From contig WRKS01000038.1 in assembly GCA_009778015.1 (NCBI GenBank), positions 1 through 5,684 of the forward strand: 5,684 nucleotides of DNA, given 5' to 3'. This document shows, piece by piece, positions 2,421-5,684 of the stretch (position 1 is its first letter; each line of letters opens with the position of its first letter). This stretch comes from Candidatus Saccharimonadota bacterium. Its GTDB lineage: Bacteria > Patescibacteriota > Saccharimonadia > Saccharimonadales > Saccharimonadaceae. The notes beneath the pieces are model-generated. The model searched no databases. It saw only the letters and a list, made by a program, of their open reading frames with translations, and was not told the DNA's origin. The position numbers were made by a program, and so were the translations under genes.

Positions 2421-4907
2421 ATGAGAGCGGTGGGAGATGTTCAGCTAGAGATTGATGTTTCGGATTATCTGAGTGTGGCGCAAGTTTATTTGCAGGATAA
2501 TTTTGATTTGAGCCGGCCGCTGGAGACAAAAGATATAAAACCGCGGTTGCTGGGCCACTGGGGGACCTGTCATGGCATTAGCGCGGCGCGGGCGAATTTG
2601 CGTGATTTTGAGGGTGTGTTTGCCGAACGGCTAGGGATTAAAGATTTTAGGTATGTGGTCGGCGTGGGTCATGGATATGCGGCGGTGCAGGCGGACCTCT
2701 GGCTGGACGGCACGCTGGACGCATATAGCAAGCACCCGATATCGCTGGAGACTTTGTGCAAGCAATTTAGTTGGCCGCATGGTTATCCGTCGCACACCAA
2801 CCCGTTGACGCCGCGGACGATTTTGGAGGGCGGCGAGCTGGGTTATTCGCTGGGTGTGGCGTATGGTGCGGCGTTGGATGCGCCGGAGCGCTTGTGCGCC
2901 GTGCTGATTGGCGACGGCGAGATGGAGACAGGCTCTATTTTGGCTTCCATGAACTTGAACAAACTGCTGAATATGCGCGACAACGGCATTGTGTTGCCGA
3001 TTTTACACCTTAACGGTTACAAGATTTCCGGGCCGACGGTCTATGCGAGGATTTCGGACAAAGAATTGTCGGATTTGATTTCTGGTTTTGGCTACCAGCC
3101 GCTGTTTGTGGATGGCGATAATGTGGAAGAATGGCGGGTTGCACTTGACAAATGCGTTAAGATATGGTATAATGAGAGATACAATGGGGGCGGTGCGGTC
3201 TTGAGAATGCCGTTTATTGTGATGAAAACGCCTAAGGGCGAAGGCGTGCCGGACGCACCGAACGGCCAAAAAATTGCCGGCACGGCGCGCAGCCATCAGG
3301 TGCCGTTTAGCCATGCTAAGACTGACCCGGCGGATTTGGCGAGCCTGGAAAAATGGTTGAAATCATATAAGTTTACGAGGGCGAAGTGTGAGAAATTGCG
3401 CAAGCAGCTGGCGAGGTTTCGCAAGGAGCAGAGCGCGAATGTCTCAGCTCCGCCATTATCTAGTATGGAGCAAGCCCTCGCTCCGCCATCATCTGTCGCC
3501 TCAGCTCTAGGGGAGGGAACCTCTCCCTCTTGTTGCTCGCTTATACACTCGCAACAATTCACCCCACATACTTCGGCGACAGATGCTGGCTGCGCTGTCG
3601 CTTGCGACTTGACGATGGGTTGCTGGAGTAATCGGGTTGGCGAGGTATATGAGATTGGGCAGGAGAAGTTTAGCAGCGCTAAGCGGATTGGCGAGTGGAT
3701 GCAGGCGCATTCGGCGGAAAACCCCAAATCGGTGCGGCTGTTTAGTCCGGACGAGACGAGCAGTAACAAGTTGGACGCGATTTACGCCAGCACGCGCCGC
3801 GCCTGGCAGCGGGAGATTTTGCCAACCGACGAAAACTTGGCGCCGAATGGCCGCGTGGTGGAGCTATTGTCCGAGAATGCCTTATTTGCTTTGGCGATGG
3901 GCTACTCAATTACCGGGCGCAAAGGCTTTTTGACCAGTTATGAGGCGTTTATCCCGATTATCGCCAGCCAAGCCGCGCAATATATGAAGTTTATTATGGG
4001 GGCGACGGCGGAGAATGCGCCAGTTTCGGAAGAAGTGATGCCATTAGCTCTTGCTCGCGCTAGGAGAGCGACTTTTCCGGCAATCACGATTTTGTCAACC
4101 AGCGTCGGTTGGCGACAAGACCATAACGGCTACAGCCACCAGAACCCGGGTTTTATCTCGGAGCTCTTGGTTAAGCCAAGCAAAAAGGCGAACTGCTACT
4201 TTCCGATTGACGATGTGGCGGCGATCGCGGCGATGGATGACGCGTTTGCTCAAAGGAACATGCTAAATTTGGTGACGTATGACAAGAACGAAAATCCGCG
4301 CTGGATTGATAGCTCGCACGCGGAGTTTCAGCTGAAAAACGGCGGCTTAAGTATCTTTGAGTTTGCGTCCAACCCGATGCCGGAGATTATTTGCGCCGGT
4401 TGCGGCGATATTGTCAGCCGCGAAATGTTGTATGCGATGCAGCTGGTGCGCGAGTATTTTCCGAAAATGCCGCTACGGTTTGTGGGGATTGGCGCGCTCT
4501 CGCATGGCGCGTTTGGCACGGTAGAACGGCCTGCGAACCAAGCACTGTTTGACGATTACTTTGGCAAACAGACGCCGGTGGTGGCGGCCTTTCATGGCTA
4601 TGCCGAGACGCTTTGGAGTGTTTTTGCGCGCTACACCAACCCGCGCCGAGTGCTGCTTCGCGGCTACGAAGAAAAGGGTTCAACCACCAGCCCGTTGGAT
4701 ATGTTAATGCTGAATCGGATTAGCCGTTACGACTTGGCGATTGACATCTTGAAAGTGGCGATTACTTTTGGTATAGTGGACAGAGAGGTGGCGGCGGCTG
4801 CGGCGCGTGATCTTCTGCGCGAACTTAAATCAGCCGGCGAGTATATAATTAAGCACGGCGAAGATCGTGAGAAGGATCAAAAATGGCGATACAAAATTCA
4901 ATCTTAG
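2421..4907 (+). CDS. xfp: Xylulose-5-phosphate/fructose-6-phosphate phosphoketolase
   Basis: A cytoplasmic thiamine-diphosphate enzyme that splits xylulose 5-phosphate or fructose 6-phosphate with phosphate, giving acetyl phosphate plus glyceraldehyde 3-phosphate or erythrose 4-phosphate. The 828 residues are close to the family's usual length of about 800-830. In order: GHWGT (45-49), VGHG (82-85), EGGELGYSLGVAYGA (136-150), the ThDP/Mg motif GDGEMETG (164-171), LPILHLNGYKI (192-202), SHQVPF (291-296), FSPDETSSNKLDA (441-453), the catalytic-type Glu in LLSEN (E484), TGRKGFLTSYEAF (498-510), RQDHNGYSHQNPGF (565-578), FHGYAETL (724-731) and RGYEEKGSTTSPLDM (747-761). ATG 2421 is chosen over ATG 2400 because 2400 lies upstream of the -10 box. 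Some usually invariant positions differ: GHWGT is followed by CHG, where PG is usual, and VGHG by YA. The linker at about 340-400 is Cys-rich and odd (see the 3447-3585 entry). It is the first gene of an operon with ackA. Confidence 0.95.
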   Translation: MRAVGDVQLEIDVSDYLSVAQVYLQDNFDLSRPLETKDIKPRLLGHWGTCHGISAARANLRDFEGVFAERLGIKDFRYVVGVGHGYAAVQADLWLDGTLDAYSKHPISLETLCKQFSWPHGYPSHTNPLTPRTILEGGELGYSLGVAYGAALDAPERLCAVLIGDGEMETGSILASMNLNKLLNMRDNGIVLPILHLNGYKISGPTVYARISDKELSDLISGFGYQPLFVDGDNVEEWRVALDKCVKIWYNERYNGGGAVLRMPFIVMKTPKGEGVPDAPNGQKIAGTARSHQVPFSHAKTDPADLASLEKWLKSYKFTRAKCEKLRKQLARFRKEQSANVSAPPLSSMEQALAPPSSVASALGEGTSPSCCSLIHSQQFTPHTSATDAGCAVACDLTMGCWSNRVGEVYEIGQEKFSSAKRIGEWMQAHSAENPKSVRLFSPDETSSNKLDAIYASTRRAWQREILPTDENLAPNGRVVELLSENALFALAMGYSITGRKGFLTSYEAFIPIIASQAAQYMKFIMGATAENAPVSEEVMPLALARARRATFPAITILSTSVGWRQDHNGYSHQNPGFISELLVKPSKKANCYFPIDDVAAIAAMDDAFAQRNMLNLVTYDKNENPRWIDSSHAEFQLKNGGLSIFEFASNPMPEIICAGCGDIVSREMLYAMQLVREYFPKMPLRFVGIGALSHGAFGTVERPANQALFDDYFGKQTPVVAAFHGYAETLWSVFARYTNPRRVLLRGYEEKGSTTSPLDMLMLNRISRYDLAIDILKVAITFGIVDREVAAAAARDLLRELKSAGEYIIKHGEDREKDQKWRYKIQS
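3447..3585. repeat. Palindrome-rich in-frame stretch within the xfp linker
   Basis: Several inverted repeats cluster here. They are GGAGC/GCTCC (3467-3471 with 3480-3484), an outer perfect 11-bp pair CATCTGTCGCC/GGCGACAGATG (3490-3500 with 3575-3585), and inside it GAGGGA/TCCCTC (3513-3518 with 3524-3529) and TTGTTGC/GCAACAA (3530-3536 with 3551-3557). A direct repeat GCTCCGCCAT(T/C)ATCT lies at 3447 and 3480. The coding strand turns C/T-rich here, unlike the G-rich flanks. The encoded residues (about 343-395) are Ser/Ala/Pro/Cys-rich and unlike phosphoketolases, yet the frame stays open. It resembles a palindromic element inserted into a gene, as known from Rickettsia; that origin is an inference. 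Confidence 0.6.
4870..4876 (+). promoter_or_regulatory. Shine-Dalgarno site of ackA
   Basis: AGAAGGA lies six bases before the ackA ATG, inside the xfp coding region. It shows that this internal operon gene starts by the Shine-Dalgarno route, in contrast to the leaderless first genes of the window. Confidence 0.7.
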
Positions 4908-5684
4908 TTCTAAACCCCGGCAGCTCTAGCCGCAAATACGCGTATTACGAGGACGGCGTGGAGGTTTTGACGCTCCATTTTGAGCCGGAGGATGGCGAGT
5001 TTATCTGCACGACCGAAAAGAACGGCGAAAAGACCAAAGAGGCGGTCAAGATGAGCAAGATTAACGACGCGATTGAGTTGGTGCCCGAGTTGCTAAAAGA
5101 ATACGCGGGCGTGGAGATTGACGAGGACCCGGCAAAGCGCGGTATCCAGACCGAGAGCGATTTTATTATCGCGGTGCGGGTGCCGGCGCCGACCGATTAT
5201 TTTGCAGAGAATCACTTGGTGGATGATGAGTTTATGGCTAAGTTGGAGCAAGTTGCCGATATTGCGCCGCTCCATGTGCCGGTAGTGTTGTCGGAGATTG
5301 AGGCGACAAGGAAGATTTTTAGAGAGACGCGAATGATTGCGATTTCAGACAGTCGGTTCCACCGCACTCAACCGGAGACGCAAGAATACTATGCGATAGC
5401 ACGCGAGGTGGCGGATAGGTTTGGCGTGAAGCGCTTTGGCTACCATGGGATTTCGGTTAGCGCGGCGGTCCGCAAACTGCAAAACGAAAAACTGCTAGAA
5501 CCGCGGATGGTAATTTGCCACTTGGGCTCGGGGGCTAGCGTGACGGCGGTCAAGGACGGTAAGAGTTGGGGCAACTCTATGGGCGTAACGCCACTGGATG
5601 GCATTATGATGGCGACGCGGGTTGGTTCAATTGACCCTAGCGCGTTGTTGGTGCTGGAGCGTTCGCTAGACATGAAGAGCTTGG
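4883..5684 (+). CDS. ackA: Acetate kinase, N-terminal two thirds (3' end outside window)
   Basis: Converts acetyl phosphate and ADP to acetate and ATP in the cytoplasm, using the product of the upstream phosphoketolase. 267 codons are visible and the frame is open at the right edge; acetate kinases are usually about 400 residues. Motifs: LVLNPGSSS (8-16), phosphate-loop type with N11; APLHVP (128-133, H131); ISDSRFHRTQP (154-164, D156); RFGYHGIS (184-191, H188); ICHLGSGASV (211-220, H213); MGVTPLDGIMMATRVGSIDP (233-252, R246). These match the known active-site Asn, His, Asp, His, His and Arg. The usual GHRVVHGG segment is replaced by AVRVPAP (97-103): the Arg (R99) is kept but HGG is lost, so this is a divergent member. 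HLGSGAS replaces the common HLGNGAS. ATG 4883 overlaps the xfp end by 25 nt and has a Shine-Dalgarno six bases upstream, so the two are co-transcribed and probably translationally coupled. Confidence 0.92.
   Translation, partial: MAIQNSILVLNPGSSSRKYAYYEDGVEVLTLHFEPEDGEFICTTEKNGEKTKEAVKMSKINDAIELVPELLKEYAGVEIDEDPAKRGIQTESDFIIAVRVPAPTDYFAENHLVDDEFMAKLEQVADIAPLHVPVVLSEIEATRKIFRETRMIAISDSRFHRTQPETQEYYAIAREVADRFGVKRFGYHGISVSAAVRKLQNEKLLEPRMVICHLGSGASVTAVKDGKSWGNSMGVTPLDGIMMATRVGSIDPSALLVLERSLDMKSL

Noticed and set aside
3296..3769. Long - strand open frame opposite xfp
   Set aside because: It is the antisense shadow of a well-supported phosphoketolase gene, with no start signals; the palindromic stretch merely keeps both strands open.

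Overview
The window looks like a piece of a small-genome bacterium, most likely a member of the Candidate Phyla Radiation / Patescibacteria (for example Saccharibacteria). This is inferred from three things: a diversity-generating retroelement (DGR), a phosphoketolase-acetate kinase pair, and three genes that start exactly at the predicted transcription start of a perfect TATAAT box. No rRNA or marker gene is present to confirm it. The standard code fits: TAA, TAG and TGA are all used as stops.

Left part (1-449, with a partner at 1904-2125): the C-terminal part of a DGR-type reverse transcriptase on the + strand, and on the - strand an asparagine-rich template repeat (TR) that would encode a FISUMP/C-type-lectin-like C-terminus ending in GLTVRCVAE and a stop. 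Part of the RT 3' end is present twice: a 42-bp perfect repeat at 404-445 and 1862-1903. Reading through the second copy ends the RT in-frame two bases before the TR stop codon. This suggests that RT and TR were once directly abutting and convergent, and that about 1.46 kb of cargo later inserted between them. The variable repeat (target gene) is not in the window.

Cargo (about 446-1903): (i) a leaderless acidic antitoxin and an overlapping RelE/ParE-type toxin; (ii) two tandem promoter-plus-hairpin units in exact 110-bp register, sharing 41 identical bases; (iii) a leaderless NYN (PIN-like) nuclease-family gene. A 13-17-bp sequence, caggtctgggggg(ttga), stands at the left end, between the two modules and at the right end, so the cargo looks like a small cassette array.

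Right part (2341-5684): a core metabolic operon. An imperfect 34-bp tandem repeat carries the promoter of a leaderless xfp (xylulose-5-phosphate/fructose-6-phosphate phosphoketolase). Overlapping xfp by 25 nt is ackA (acetate kinase), which has its own Shine-Dalgarno and runs off the window end. Together they convert sugar phosphates to acetyl phosphate and then to acetate plus ATP. The linker between the two halves of xfp holds an in-frame, palindrome-rich stretch (about 3447-3600) of different base composition. It resembles an inserted palindromic element or structured RNA and is the most unusual feature of the right half.
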